Source of the DNA: Malaciobacter molluscorum LMG 25693 | GTDB taxonomy: Bacteria; Campylobacterota; Campylobacteria; Campylobacterales; Arcobacteraceae | DNA: 64,000 bases | Direction: 5' to 3' | NCBI RefSeq assembly: GCF_003544935.1 | Contig: NZ_CP032098.1 | Location: 1,798,001 to 1,862,000 of the forward strand | Part shown: positions 1 through 9,219 of the stretch, piece after piece | Position numbering within the stretch: the stretch's first letter is position 1 | Layout: every line of letters starts with the position of its first letter | Position numbers and translations under genes: made by a program | The notes under the pieces: generated by a model | The model's input: only the letters and a program-made list of their open reading frames with translations | Database searches by the model: none | What the model was told of the DNA's origin: nothing

Positions 1-211
1 GTTTTGGAAAGTTTTCATCTATTGATAAAGTATTTTGAATTAAATCAGCACTATTTTGTACTATTGATTTCACATCTGCTGTAGAGATTTCAATCATTTC
101 TGATTGTATTTTGTCTTCTAATTTGATAATACCAAGTAATAAAAAAATTAAAAATACTGAGGATAAAAACGAAAATAAAATTAAATAAAAAGAGTTTTTC
201 AAAGTAATCAA
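1..211 (-). CDS. Membrane-anchored protein, probably a sensor, N-terminal part only
   Basis: The gene runs off the left edge, so only about 70 N-terminal residues are visible. They hold one strong hydrophobic helix (about residues 7-28) followed by a polar, helical segment that would lie in the periplasm. This is the usual beginning of a membrane-bound histidine kinase or GGDEF protein, but no catalytic domain is in the window, so the class is inferred only. The proposed start is a TTG overlapping the TGA stop of the upstream gene (TTGA), with a second in-frame TTG nine bases further. The overlap indicates translational coupling to the small periplasmic protein and, through it, to the TonB receptor. 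Confidence 0.5.
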   Translation of the reverse strand, partial: MITLKNSFYLILFSFLSSVFLIFLLLGIIKLEDKIQSEMIEISTADVKSIVQNSADLIQNTLSIDENFPK

Positions 212-672
212 TTAAAGTCCTCAATAAATTTTTGATAAGTATTTGGTAATAATATATGTTTTGTCATTAATCTATTCTTTATAAAAACAATATTTGGTCT
301 ACTTTTACTCCAAAAAAATGCACCAATAAAGATATTATTGTTTAATAATTTTTTATAATTATTTGTAAAAAAGATTGCTTTTCTATTTTTACATTTTGTA
401 ATCTCATCAAAATCTTTTTTGATATATACAAAATCAGCATCTTCACAGCTTTTACTTAACACAAACAACTTAGAGTATATTTCACTCTCAACTGAACTAA
501 TTTCTGGAATATATAATTTTATATCTTCTTTTTTATTTATCGAAAGATGCGCTATAGTTGAGATAATTTTCGCTTCAAGTTCAATTGCTTTATTATACTT
601 ATTTACTAAAAAAGTATATTGTTGTGACATTAGCAATGATGTTAATGATAATATTAATAATAAAATTTTCAT
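208..672 (-). CDS. Small periplasmic protein, YfiR-like in context
   Basis: A 154-residue protein with a clear signal peptide (MKILLLILSLTSLLMS) and no further membrane helix. The start is taken at the ATG that shares a base with the TonB receptor stop (TAATG), rather than the ATG four codons upstream. The mature part alternates helices and strands with an ADFVYI segment, and its end contains NIVFIKNRL. This arrangement resembles, weakly, the YfiR/DUF4154 periplasmic proteins that often sit between TonB receptors and membrane sensors. That family assignment is a guess from context and shape; no diagnostic cysteine pair is obvious. It probably passes a periplasmic signal to the membrane protein encoded next. 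Confidence 0.45.
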   Translation of the reverse strand: MKILLLILSLTSLLMSQQYTFLVNKYNKAIELEAKIISTIAHLSINKKEDIKLYIPEISSVESEIYSKLFVLSKSCEDADFVYIKKDFDEITKCKNRKAIFFTNNYKKLLNNNIFIGAFFWSKSRPNIVFIKNRLMTKHILLPNTYQKFIEDFN

Positions 673-2609
673 TAGAACACCCACTTCATGCTAAGCATAA
701 AATTTTTCTGTCTATCTTCGTATGAAAAATTACTTCCATTAATCAAGCCATCTTTATATAAACTTTGCGTTGATTTATCTAAAATATTTGAGCCTTGTAA
801 ACTAATAGAAAAATCATCTGTATAATTATAAGTTATTCCCATATTCAGATCATATGCACTTGGTACATAAGTATCTAAATATCTATATGAATTTCTATAG
901 ATGATTGAAGAAAAATAGCTGATTTTGCCATATTCTCCAAAAAATTTAATATATCCACCTTTACTAGAATTATTTAACTTTTGATTTAATCTTGTTGTAT
1001 AATAATTCAATACTATTTTATTATTTTCATCAAACTGATAATCGTATATAAAAGTTAAACCTTTTGAATGAACTTCATCTTCAATATTTCTAAAACCAAC
1101 AGGTGTAAAATATAAAAAGTCAGTAATTCTAACATCATTAAAGATTACTCTAAATTTAGAATTTTCAGTTGTAAATACACCCTCTGCAGTATAAATATTA
1201 TATTTTTGAGAGTTCAAATCTGTTTTTGTAGTTTTATCAGCAAAATCAACACCATAAAAGGTAGGAGGAAGTATAGTTTTTGTGTAAAAAGTCTTAAATC
1301 CCAAGTTTTCAAAAGGAGTATAAATAAACCCTACTCTATATACTTTATCAGTAGAATCTTTTATTAAAGTATCTCTTTCATATTTATTTATCTTACCATT
1401 TAAAATAAAAGTCAAGTCATCAAATAATTTATACTCATTTTCAAGAAAAAGAGAATATGTTTTTTCTTCATTGAAACCATTATAAGCATCATCATACTCT
1501 TTAACTTGATTAAAAAAGTTTACAGTTTTTCTATGTTTAATATCATAATTTTTTTTAGAAAAAGAGATACCAGCAATAAAATCATTGTTTTTATATTTAA
1601 AATCTTTAGTTAAACTTACATCTATTTTTATAAATTTTAATTTTTCATCTAATTTTTGTGGAACAGAAAAAGGTAATGTGGGTCCAAATTCCAAAACAGG
1701 AAGTAAAGAAAGTCCAACCATCGGACTCGTAGCTTTATTTTTCTCTTTTGTATCTCGATAGTTTATACTATAAGCAAATTTAGCTTTTACTGAATTATCA
1801 TAAAGAAACTTTCTGGTTAGATTTATATAAAAATCCTCTGTTTTTAGCTTACCACTATCTGGTACTACATCAGAAGACAGACCCATAAAATTATCTTTTT
1901 GACCTTTTACATATCCTATATCTATATTTGTTTTATTTTTATTTAATTGAAAATAAGCATATTTTCTATTTTCATTGTTCTTTAGATCTTGTTTTTTATA
2001 GTTTTGAGTCTCATTTTTATCATAGTTTTTAAAATATGCAAGATAAGACCATCCATTTTCTAATATCTGAGAATGCATAAATGATTGTGCTTTAGTGCCT
2101 GCTTTTTCAAACTCTAAGTTTAATTCATTACCATTTTCATTATATGCTTTCTTTGTATAAATTCTAATAAAATAAATTCCCGTATCATTTCCAAGGGCCA
2201 AAGAACTATCACCATAATAAACTTCAATATGATCCACAAAATCTAAAGGAATATCTCCCCAACCTAAAAAAGGAGATTGATTATATGGTGAACTAATTTC
2301 ATGATCATTTATAAAAAATCTAAAGAAACCACTAACCGTAGTTTTTGAACCGGCTAAAGATAAGCTTGAGTAACCAAATCTATTTTGGTTATAGTTCATA
2401 ATAGGTAGTTCTTTCAAAATATCACCTAATTTTTTATATTGCATTAGACGAATATCTTTTTGAGAATATATAAAAACGTGACCTAGTTTCTCATCTACAG
2501 TTTGAAGGGATTTATTTGAAACATCTTCATATTTATCTAACAAATCATCCAAAGATTGTGCAAAAATAATATTTGAAAGTAAAAAATAGATAAAAAATAT
2601 TTTTTTCAT
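672..2609 (-). CDS. TonB-dependent outer-membrane receptor
   Basis: A 645-residue outer-membrane protein. It has a signal peptide (residues 1-17, cleavage near FAQ/S), an N-terminal plug domain (about 25-160, with the TonB-receptor pattern of YSQKDIRLMQYKKLGDILKE and DHIEVYYG), and a long region of alternating amphipathic strands forming the barrel, ending in the aromatic terminus MKWVF typical of outer-membrane barrels. The length is normal for the family. The ligand cannot be told from the sequence. It is the first gene of a unit with the small periplasmic protein and a membrane protein, separated by 167 bases from qhpG, so it may be transcribed independently of the amine dehydrogenase genes. 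The ATG is preceded by GGGAG. Confidence 0.9.
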   Translation of the reverse strand: MKKIFFIYFLLSNIIFAQSLDDLLDKYEDVSNKSLQTVDEKLGHVFIYSQKDIRLMQYKKLGDILKELPIMNYNQNRFGYSSLSLAGSKTTVSGFFRFFINDHEISSPYNQSPFLGWGDIPLDFVDHIEVYYGDSSLALGNDTGIYFIRIYTKKAYNENGNELNLEFEKAGTKAQSFMHSQILENGWSYLAYFKNYDKNETQNYKKQDLKNNENRKYAYFQLNKNKTNIDIGYVKGQKDNFMGLSSDVVPDSGKLKTEDFYINLTRKFLYDNSVKAKFAYSINYRDTKEKNKATSPMVGLSLLPVLEFGPTLPFSVPQKLDEKLKFIKIDVSLTKDFKYKNNDFIAGISFSKKNYDIKHRKTVNFFNQVKEYDDAYNGFNEEKTYSLFLENEYKLFDDLTFILNGKINKYERDTLIKDSTDKVYRVGFIYTPFENLGFKTFYTKTILPPTFYGVDFADKTTKTDLNSQKYNIYTAEGVFTTENSKFRVIFNDVRITDFLYFTPVGFRNIEDEVHSKGLTFIYDYQFDENNKIVLNYYTTRLNQKLNNSSKGGYIKFFGEYGKISYFSSIIYRNSYRYLDTYVPSAYDLNMGITYNYTDDFSISLQGSNILDKSTQSLYKDGLINGSNFSYEDRQKNFMLSMKWVF

Positions 2610-2776
2610 TTACTCCCTAAATATAAATGTATCACTTAATTAGATTATATTATCAAAAAGTGTCTTAATTACTCTTCTAAATAAATATTATATCAGGTAA
2701 AAGTCATATGAAAGTCATTATTTTTCTATATTTTTACATTTTTTTTACACCTTTTCACTATTTTATTATTTAATTA

Positions 2777-4096
2777 TTAATTTCTTATAATATTTTGAGA
2801 AAAAATCCATTTTTTCAATATCATAATATCTTTATTTACTAAATTTTTACTCGTACAAAAATTCTCAAAATATTTGATTGCTTTTTCTTTACTGTTATTC
2901 AAACAGTATTTTGATAGAGAAACAATATCAAAATTATTTAATAACCAAACTCCTAGAGGATTATCTTTAGTAATAACAACATCATGTTCATAAATAAAAT
3001 TATCTTTTAAAATTGCTTCTTTTTTAATTGTTGGAATATTATATTTTCCTGTTTTTAGTATAGGCCAATTTTGTCTTTTTTGCCAAAATAAGCTATCAAA
3101 TCTATTTTCCATACAATAAAAATCTCTACCAACGTTTGAGAATTTATCAAAAATATAATTTACTCTTTTTTTATAAAACTCTTTTGCGATATGCTTATTT
3201 TTAGGTAGATTAAAAATTGTATTAATAACATAAGGTGCAACACTTGCCATACTCAAAGCTTGAAATGCACCATTCCCAGATAAAGGATCAATGCTTGAAG
3301 CACTATCACCAACTAAAATATATTTATCAGTAACAATATCTTTATGTATTTTTGAATAAGAATCTCTTTTTATTAAATTATTTATAAATTTAGAATCTTT
3401 TAATATCCACAAATCTAAAGATTGACTTTTAATCAAATCTAAAACTTCCTCAAAATTCTTTACATTATTTGCTAAAGATTCATCACAAGTAAATTGAATA
3501 TAACCTTTATTATTTCCTAAATATGCTTGCCATATCCATCCATCTTTAACAGAATCAATTGATGTTTTTTGTTCAACATTATCTTTAGTTTCAAGCTCTT
3601 GAAGTAGTGAGAAGCTCTTAGGACCACTAATATATTTATCTTTATAAGGAGTAAATCTACCTCTTGAATCTACAACATAATCACAAATCTCTGATAAAAT
3701 ATTTGAATTAATTTTATAATCAATTTTGGCTTTATTATTTATATTTTTGACACTTCCTATTACTTTAGCTTCAATACATTTAATTCCAAATTCTTCTGCA
3801 TCTTTTATTAAAGATTTATCAAATTTATTCCTAGATACTACAAATTCAAAATTAACGCTATTTTGTTTTGTTCCCCAATTCGCATTTCTAATAGATTGTT
3901 TAGTCAATAAACTAGCAGCATTTCTACAATTTGATAATAAAAGACCATCTTTTGTTTTTTGACTAAAACCTTCATAAGCAGTAAAACTTCTTTGCTTATA
4001 AAAAATGGTTACATTGAAACCTAGTTTTTTTAATCCAATAGCAGTTACTACACCAGCAATACCTGCTCCAAGCACTGATATATTTACTCTTTTCAT
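2777..4096 (-). CDS. qhpG: QHNDH maturation flavin monooxygenase QhpG
   Basis: A 439-residue FAD-dependent oxidoreductase of the tryptophan-halogenase/group A monooxygenase type. It shows the dinucleotide-binding motif GAGIAG near residue 10 and the second FAD motif GDSASSIDPLSGNG near residue 265. In the known QHNDH system QhpG adds the oxygen atoms to the tryptophan that becomes cysteine tryptophylquinone, after the thioether bonds are made. It abuts qhpE with no gap and is the last gene of the qhp series. Function is assigned from fold motifs plus operon position; a halogenase role is unlikely here. The cytoplasmic location follows from the lack of a signal peptide. Confidence 0.87.
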   Translation of the reverse strand: MKRVNISVLGAGIAGVVTAIGLKKLGFNVTIFYKQRSFTAYEGFSQKTKDGLLLSNCRNAASLLTKQSIRNANWGTKQNSVNFEFVVSRNKFDKSLIKDAEEFGIKCIEAKVIGSVKNINNKAKIDYKINSNILSEICDYVVDSRGRFTPYKDKYISGPKSFSLLQELETKDNVEQKTSIDSVKDGWIWQAYLGNNKGYIQFTCDESLANNVKNFEEVLDLIKSQSLDLWILKDSKFINNLIKRDSYSKIHKDIVTDKYILVGDSASSIDPLSGNGAFQALSMASVAPYVINTIFNLPKNKHIAKEFYKKRVNYIFDKFSNVGRDFYCMENRFDSLFWQKRQNWPILKTGKYNIPTIKKEAILKDNFIYEHDVVITKDNPLGVWLLNNFDIVSLSKYCLNNSKEKAIKYFENFCTSKNLVNKDIMILKKWIFSQNIIRN

Positions 4097-4726
4097 CTAT
4101 ATTCCTTGCTGTTTAATTTTTAATAAAATTTGTTCTTTACTAAAACCTTCAGATAAATATTCACAAAATATTTTTGTAAATTTTGCAACTGCAACACTAG
4201 AACCTGTAACATTTTTTTTACTTGAGAAAGGGTTACAACCAAATAACTCAAGATTATCATCTAAATAACTAATATCAAATCCTTTACATCTTCCATCAGA
4301 AGTTACACAAATAACATCTTTATAAGAAGCAGGATAAACGAAGTTTTGTCCACTTTTTGGAAAAGAAGATATAATTGTCACGCCTCTTTTTATAAGTTCA
4401 TAACATATATCTTCTATTTCTTTATAGTTTGTCAATATTCCTAAACTTAAATTTATTACATCAACTTTTTTATCTAATAAATACTCAAATGCTTTATATA
4501 AATATAATGCTGAAATATTTAATCTATTTTCAAATATTTGAATATCATATATTTTTGCATTATCACAAGTAGATATAATTTTTCCTATTTCATTGCCATG
4601 ACCTAAGTTAATACTATTTTGATTCACAACTTTTAATTCAAAATTATCTTCTTTTATTGCAACTTTTTTATAAGTATCAAATGAACAACCACTATCTATT
4701 ATTGCTACAAAAATATCTTTTTTCAT
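4097..4726 (-). CDS. qhpE: Subtilisin-like leader peptidase QhpE
   Basis: A compact 209-residue member of the S8 peptidase family without a signal peptide, so it acts in the cytoplasm. The catalytic triad is visible: Asp11 in IIDSG, His43 in NLGHGNEIG and Ser177 in TGSSVA. It is much shorter than secreted subtilisins, lacking a prodomain, as expected for QhpE, which removes the leader of the gamma subunit once the cross-links and hydroxylation are done. Its ATG overlaps the TGA stop of qhpF by four bases and its stop abuts qhpG, so the three are translationally coupled. Confidence 0.9.
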   Translation of the reverse strand: MKKDIFVAIIDSGCSFDTYKKVAIKEDNFELKVVNQNSINLGHGNEIGKIISTCDNAKIYDIQIFENRLNISALYLYKAFEYLLDKKVDVINLSLGILTNYKEIEDICYELIKRGVTIISSFPKSGQNFVYPASYKDVICVTSDGRCKGFDISYLDDNLELFGCNPFSSKKNVTGSSVAVAKFTKIFCEYLSEGFSKEQILLKIKQQGI

Positions 4727-6366
4727 TTGTCAATCTCAACAATATTTCTATTTGCTATCTTATAAACTTTATCAAAATAATTTAGCATATCATGTTGATG
4801 AGTTATTACAATAACAGTACAATTAGTAAAAAGTTTATTTAAGTTTTCAAAAAGCCACCTTGTATCATCTTTATCAATAGAGGAGGTAAATTCATCTAAA
4901 ATAATTATTTTAGGTTTTAAAAGAACAACTCTACAAAGAGCTAATCTCTGTCTTTGTCCTACAGATAAATTTTCTCCTGATTCAACTAATTTAGTATCTA
5001 ATTTATCTTTTAAGTTTTCATACCATGAGTACATTTTTACTAATTTTAAAGCTTTGATAATCTCATCTTCTAAAATATTATCAATACCTAAAGTTAAATT
5101 TTGTTTCAATGTTGTATCTAATATTACAGGTACTTGTTCCATCTTTATAATATAATCTGTAATATTTACAACTGTCTTATTTACAATATTAGTTGAACCT
5201 AAAATTATTTCACCTTTAGAAGGATTATCTATTGCACATAAAAGATTTGATAATGTACTTTTTCCACTTCCATTCTTACCTAAAAGTGCAACTTTTTCAT
5301 TTTGTTTTATAATTAAATTCAATTCATCAAAAATAATATTATTTTTATAAGAAAAGTACAAATTCTTTATATTTAAATCATATGAATTTTCATTTAAAAA
5401 TATCGTTTCTTGTTCTTTAGGAAGTATTTGTAAAACTCTATTAAAACTAACTTTTACTTTGGGAATATTATTTACAATTCCTAATATTGTATGAACAGGA
5501 GATAAAATCATTCCAAAGTATGTTAAAAATGCAACTAATTCACCAACTTGTAATTGTCTATTTATAGTTAAATATCCACCATAAAGTAATATTATTGTCT
5601 TTCCTAATAAAGATATTAAAGCTGGAATTTGAGTAAAAACTATATTTAATTTTTTATTTTTTATTACTGTTTTTTTATACTCATTTTGAACATTATCAAG
5701 ACCTTTAATAGTATAATTTTGAGCGCCTAAAGTTTTTAAAAAAGTAAGATACCTTAAACTTTCCACGAAAAATTTTGAAGTATTAGATGTCTTTTCTCTC
5801 ATATCTTTGGTACTTTCATGCATATGTTTATATAAAGGCTTAATACAAAAAAATTCTATCGGCAAAAATACAAGTATTAATATCATCAATTTTATATTAT
5901 ATGAATATATAATAATTGAAATAACAATTAAACTTAAAAAAGTAGAAAATATAGCTAAAAAAGAATCAGTAAAAAATCTTTGTAATTCACTTAAATCGAC
6001 TTGAAGTCTTGTCATTAAATCTGCTGAATGAAAAGTATTTAAAAAACTTTTTTTATGCAAAAACATTTTTTCAAATACCTTTTGTCGAAAACTAAAAAGA
6101 ATTTTCATTGAAAAATCAGTATAAAAAATATCATTTATACTCTTTACAATAATCAAAACAATAGTAAGTAAAACAGAAATAGCAACAAAAATATATAATA
6201 AATCTAAATTTGATTTGATTAAAGCTTTATCTATTATATTTTGAATAATATAAGGTTGTAGTGCAGCACCAACAGATACAATAATTGAAAACAAAAATAT
6301 GATAAAAAACCCTCTCTTGTTTTGTTTCAAGAGAGGATATAATATCTTAGATATTTGATTTTCCAC
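4723..6366 (-). CDS. qhpF: ABC exporter QhpF (fused permease and ATPase)
   Basis: A 547-residue half-transporter. The N-terminal two thirds hold about six membrane helices. The C-terminal ATPase has Walker A GKNGSGKST, the signature LSVGQRQR, Walker B IIILDEFTSS with the catalytic Glu, and the switch His in VITHQH. In the QHNDH system QhpF is the inner-membrane ABC protein needed for production of active enzyme, thought to move the finished gamma subunit into the periplasm, since this subunit has no ordinary signal peptide. It lies between qhpB (9-base gap) and qhpE (overlap). A general lipid or drug exporter is possible by sequence alone, but the context decides. Confidence 0.88.
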   Translation of the reverse strand: MENQISKILYPLLKQNKRGFFIIFLFSIIVSVGAALQPYIIQNIIDKALIKSNLDLLYIFVAISVLLTIVLIIVKSINDIFYTDFSMKILFSFRQKVFEKMFLHKKSFLNTFHSADLMTRLQVDLSELQRFFTDSFLAIFSTFLSLIVISIIIYSYNIKLMILILVFLPIEFFCIKPLYKHMHESTKDMREKTSNTSKFFVESLRYLTFLKTLGAQNYTIKGLDNVQNEYKKTVIKNKKLNIVFTQIPALISLLGKTIILLYGGYLTINRQLQVGELVAFLTYFGMILSPVHTILGIVNNIPKVKVSFNRVLQILPKEQETIFLNENSYDLNIKNLYFSYKNNIIFDELNLIIKQNEKVALLGKNGSGKSTLSNLLCAIDNPSKGEIILGSTNIVNKTVVNITDYIIKMEQVPVILDTTLKQNLTLGIDNILEDEIIKALKLVKMYSWYENLKDKLDTKLVESGENLSVGQRQRLALCRVVLLKPKIIILDEFTSSIDKDDTRWLFENLNKLFTNCTVIVITHQHDMLNYFDKVYKIANRNIVEIDK

Positions 6367-6375
6367 GATTAATTC

Positions 6376-7482
6376 TTATTTATTATGAAATACTTGTAAT
6401 GCTGCTGATCCCATATCACCTGGCAAATAAACATTTCCCAATTTTTTAAGAGTTTTAGCATCATAAATTGCAATATCATTTAGACAATTTCCTAAATATA
6501 CTTTTGTACCATCAGGTGAAATAGCTGGACTATAGTAAGTATGATCTAAAATAACTCTTTTTAAAACTTTTTTATTTTTCAGATCAAATTTAGTTAAGTC
6601 ATTTAAAGTACCATATGCAATATTTCTATTTTTAGGACTTCTCATAATTGCAAACATTAAAGTTTCATAATCTGTAAATTCAAATTGCTCTACTTTATTA
6701 GTATTTAAATCAACACTTGTAACGCCCCAATACCAACCAATTGCTTCACCATTTTTATTATATTTTTCTGTGTAATATAAAGTTGAAAAATCACCTTGTT
6801 GTTGCCCAATAATATAATTACCAGCAGAATCAGGATCAGAATAATTCTTTTTGCCCCAATTTAGGATTTTTTTAACTACTTTAACATCTTTAGTTTTTGG
6901 ATTGATTTTATATAGTGCTGAACCAATGGCATAGATTGTTCCATCTTTAGCAACACTCATCAATGTCATTTGTCTAGGTATTTTAAAACTAATAGTAGCT
7001 TTTGCATTTAAACCATCTACTACATTAAAAGAAGAAAACATTGGGTCTAAAACAGTATATCTATCTATTCCAAGTTTTGTTCTATTATATATTGCATAAA
7101 CTTTTTTACTATCTTCACTAACAGCAAGTCCTGCTAAACTCTGACCTTTTATATCTCCTTGAGTTAAGTTTGCATGAAATACTTTTTTACAAGTAGTAAT
7201 ATTATATCCAGCAATCTCTTCTCCATATCCACCTAAAATAAAAGCATGTCTATTATCAGGAGCTAAAACAATTCCACCAGGAGAAAAACTTTCATCAATT
7301 TTGCAATTATTTACTATTTTTTGTTCTTTTGCATCAACTAAAACAATATTATTTGGTCTAGTTTCTGTTACAATATAATCTCTATTTGGCTTAAGTTTAA
7401 CTATATCTGCATTTAGACATAGACAACTTGAAGCTGTAAATAAAGCTAAAAGAAGTTTACTTTTTAATTTATTATTTATCAT
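6376..7482 (-). CDS. qhpB: Quinohemoprotein amine dehydrogenase beta subunit
   Basis: A 368-residue periplasmic protein with a signal peptide (about residues 1-25, ending in CLNA/D) and repeated beta-propeller blades of the YVTN/amine dehydrogenase type, for example the NNIVLVDAKEQKIVNNC, SPDGTKVYLGN and IAIYDAKTLKKLG segments. In QHNDH the beta subunit is a seven-bladed propeller that holds the gamma subunit against the diheme alpha subunit. It begins 11 bases after the gamma subunit stop, with a good GGGAGAA ribosome site, and is followed closely by the exporter gene. The length matches the family (about 340-370 residues). Confidence 0.92.
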   Translation of the reverse strand: MINNKLKSKLLLALFTASSCLCLNADIVKLKPNRDYIVTETRPNNIVLVDAKEQKIVNNCKIDESFSPGGIVLAPDNRHAFILGGYGEEIAGYNITTCKKVFHANLTQGDIKGQSLAGLAVSEDSKKVYAIYNRTKLGIDRYTVLDPMFSSFNVVDGLNAKATISFKIPRQMTLMSVAKDGTIYAIGSALYKINPKTKDVKVVKKILNWGKKNYSDPDSAGNYIIGQQQGDFSTLYYTEKYNKNGEAIGWYWGVTSVDLNTNKVEQFEFTDYETLMFAIMRSPKNRNIAYGTLNDLTKFDLKNKKVLKRVILDHTYYSPAISPDGTKVYLGNCLNDIAIYDAKTLKKLGNVYLPGDMGSAALQVFHNK

Positions 7483-7493
7483 TCTTTTCTCCC

Positions 7494-7814
7494 TTATAGT
7501 TTTGGATATACATTATCAAACTCTCGCCATTTATCTTTACTTGATGATGATTTATCTGCCCACTGCTTATAACTTGACGAAGTATCTGGAACTTGAGTTG
7601 GCCACCAGCAAGGATCAGAACAACCGTATAAATCTGCTTCCATTGGTTGGCATAAACTTGCGATACCACCTTCATCATCTACTTCCCAACCTGGATCAAA
7701 TGTTGTAACACAACCTACAACACTAGACATAGCTAAAACTTCATCTTCTTTACCATTTTTTATCTCATCACTTAAAAGTTTAGCTTTTGGTGTTAATGGT
7801 TTAAAATATTTTAC
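7494..7814 (-). CDS. qhpC: QHNDH gamma subunit (CTQ-bearing catalytic subunit) with leader
   Basis: The 78-residue mature part (from the ATG at 7730) carries every residue of the known gamma subunit in the same numbering: Cys7-Glu16, Cys27-Asp33 and Cys41-Asp49 for the thioether cross-links, and Cys37 and Trp43 for cysteine tryptophylquinone (YGCSDPCWWPTQ). The frame stays open for exactly 28 further codons upstream to 7814, with a leader-like composition (KYFKPLTPKAKLL), which agrees with the roughly 28-residue leader I recall for QhpC. However, there is no ATG, GTG or TTG in this extension: the codon at the expected start is GTA, placed six bases after an AGGGG ribosome site. The first 14 bases overlap the end of qhpD. 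A caller would start at 7730 and miss the leader. Confidence 0.88.
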   Translation of the reverse strand, partial: VKYFKPLTPKAKLLSDEIKNGKEDEVLAMSSVVGCVTTFDPGWEVDDEGGIASLCQPMEADLYGCSDPCWWPTQVPDTSSSYKQWADKSSSSKDKWREFDNVYPKL

Positions 7815-9201
7815 TTTTTACCCCTTTGTTTGTTAAAAATTTATCAAAAAAACTAGGATTTTTTTCCCTAATTTTCACATATGAAGCAACCACAAAATCA
7901 ATCCATTCTCTTAAAGTATCACAATATTGATGTCCTTTTATTTCAGGTGTTTTATTTTTGATATAGTTTTCATGATAACAACCACCAGCACATAAATATC
8001 TAGCATGACAACTTTGACAATCTGAATTTTTTTCATTTGCTCTTTTTTCTAAAAAGTTTGATAAAGACTTTTTATCTAATCCATCTTTTATACTTCCAAA
8101 AGATTTAAAATCAGAACCAGTAAATCTATGACATAAATCAATATCTCCTTTATAAGAAACAGAAAGTAACCCTACTCCTGCACCACAAGGAAGTCTTTTT
8201 TTTCTACCTTCATGTATATCCATCATAGTTCTATGAATATTTGAAAAACCATTTAACTTTCCATTTATTGCATTTTGTACATAATGATTTCCAAGTATTT
8301 TAAACTCTTCAAAAACTTTTATTTGTTCTTGAGGTGATAGATTAAAAAAATCATTTTCACCACTTGAAACAGGTGCAAATCCTATCTCTTTAAAACCTAA
8401 ATCATTTTTCAAATGATCCCAGATTTTAAGTACATCAGAAACACCTCTTGTAAGAGTCACCCTTGCTGGAACAATTCTGTCGCCATAAACTTTAAGTAAT
8501 GTAGAAAGATTTTTTACAACACTTTTATAAGTTCCTTTACCATTACCAAAAACTCTCGTTTTATTATGTAATACTTCTGGACCATCTATACTTACTGTTA
8601 AATCAACTCTATTTTTGAAAAAATATTCAATAATATCTTTAGTAAGTAAAGTTCCATTTGTTGTAAGGGCATAACCTATATTTACACCTTTTGAACCAAA
8701 AAAATCATTTGCATATTCAATTATTTGTTTGATTAATGTAAGATTACTTAAAGGTTCTCCACCAAAAAAAGTAATTGAATAGTTTTTTAAATCTGGTGAT
8801 TCATTATAAAAAAGATCAATGGCATCTTTTGCCATTTGCATAGTCATATTTCCTCTGTTTTTTAGGCTTGTTAAATCTTCTTTATAACAATAAGTACAAC
8901 TTAAGTTACAACCAGAAGTAACATTTAAAACTAAAGCTTTAGCAGGAAATTTTTGAACTTTTACATCTTTTTCTTTAAATTGATTTCCTACTAGATTTAA
9001 ACTCATAAACTCATTGAAAATCTCTTTTTCATCACTATTTAAGTCTTCTTTATTTTCTAACTTGTTTAAAACTCTATGGCTATCTTCACATAATTCAAAA
9101 ACAGAAGAACTTGGCACATGAAAAATATAGTTTTTATTATCAACTTCTAATCTTTTGTAATTAACTCTTAAAAGAGGATAATTCTTTATGTCCATTTTCA
9201 T
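7801..9201 (-). CDS. qhpD: Radical SAM/SPASM thioether-forming maturase QhpD
   Basis: A 466-residue radical SAM protein. The cluster-binding CxxxCxxC is CNLSCTYC (Cys98, Cys102, Cys105); a C-terminal SPASM-type region supplies more cysteines (CGAG near residue 340, then CQSCHARYLCAGGC near 395-410 and a later Cys) for auxiliary clusters. QhpD makes the three intrapeptidyl Cys-to-Asp/Glu thioether bonds in the gamma subunit while the leader is still attached. It lies between the alpha and gamma subunit genes, 18 bases after qhpA, and its last codons overlap the gamma leader frame. Cytoplasmic. Confidence 0.94.
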   Translation of the reverse strand: MKMDIKNYPLLRVNYKRLEVDNKNYIFHVPSSSVFELCEDSHRVLNKLENKEDLNSDEKEIFNEFMSLNLVGNQFKEKDVKVQKFPAKALVLNVTSGCNLSCTYCYKEDLTSLKNRGNMTMQMAKDAIDLFYNESPDLKNYSITFFGGEPLSNLTLIKQIIEYANDFFGSKGVNIGYALTTNGTLLTKDIIEYFFKNRVDLTVSIDGPEVLHNKTRVFGNGKGTYKSVVKNLSTLLKVYGDRIVPARVTLTRGVSDVLKIWDHLKNDLGFKEIGFAPVSSGENDFFNLSPQEQIKVFEEFKILGNHYVQNAINGKLNGFSNIHRTMMDIHEGRKKRLPCGAGVGLLSVSYKGDIDLCHRFTGSDFKSFGSIKDGLDKKSLSNFLEKRANEKNSDCQSCHARYLCAGGCYHENYIKNKTPEIKGHQYCDTLREWIDFVVASYVKIREKNPSFFDKFLTNKGVKSKIF

Positions 9202-9219
9202 AACTAATTCTTTCTTTTA

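Noticed and set aside
2610-2776. Repeated AAAGTCATatGAAAGTCATT upstream of the TonB receptor
   Set aside because: Short and in AT-rich DNA; a Fur box or other operator could not be matched.
2777-4096. Tryptophan halogenase
   Set aside because: The FAD fold is shared, but position directly after qhpF and qhpE makes the QhpG monooxygenase role far more likely.
7472-7678. Alternative minus-strand frame over the gamma subunit gene (MMKVVSQVYANQ)
   Set aside because: It overlaps the clearly identified QhpC frame, which holds all cross-link residues; no family match was recognised.
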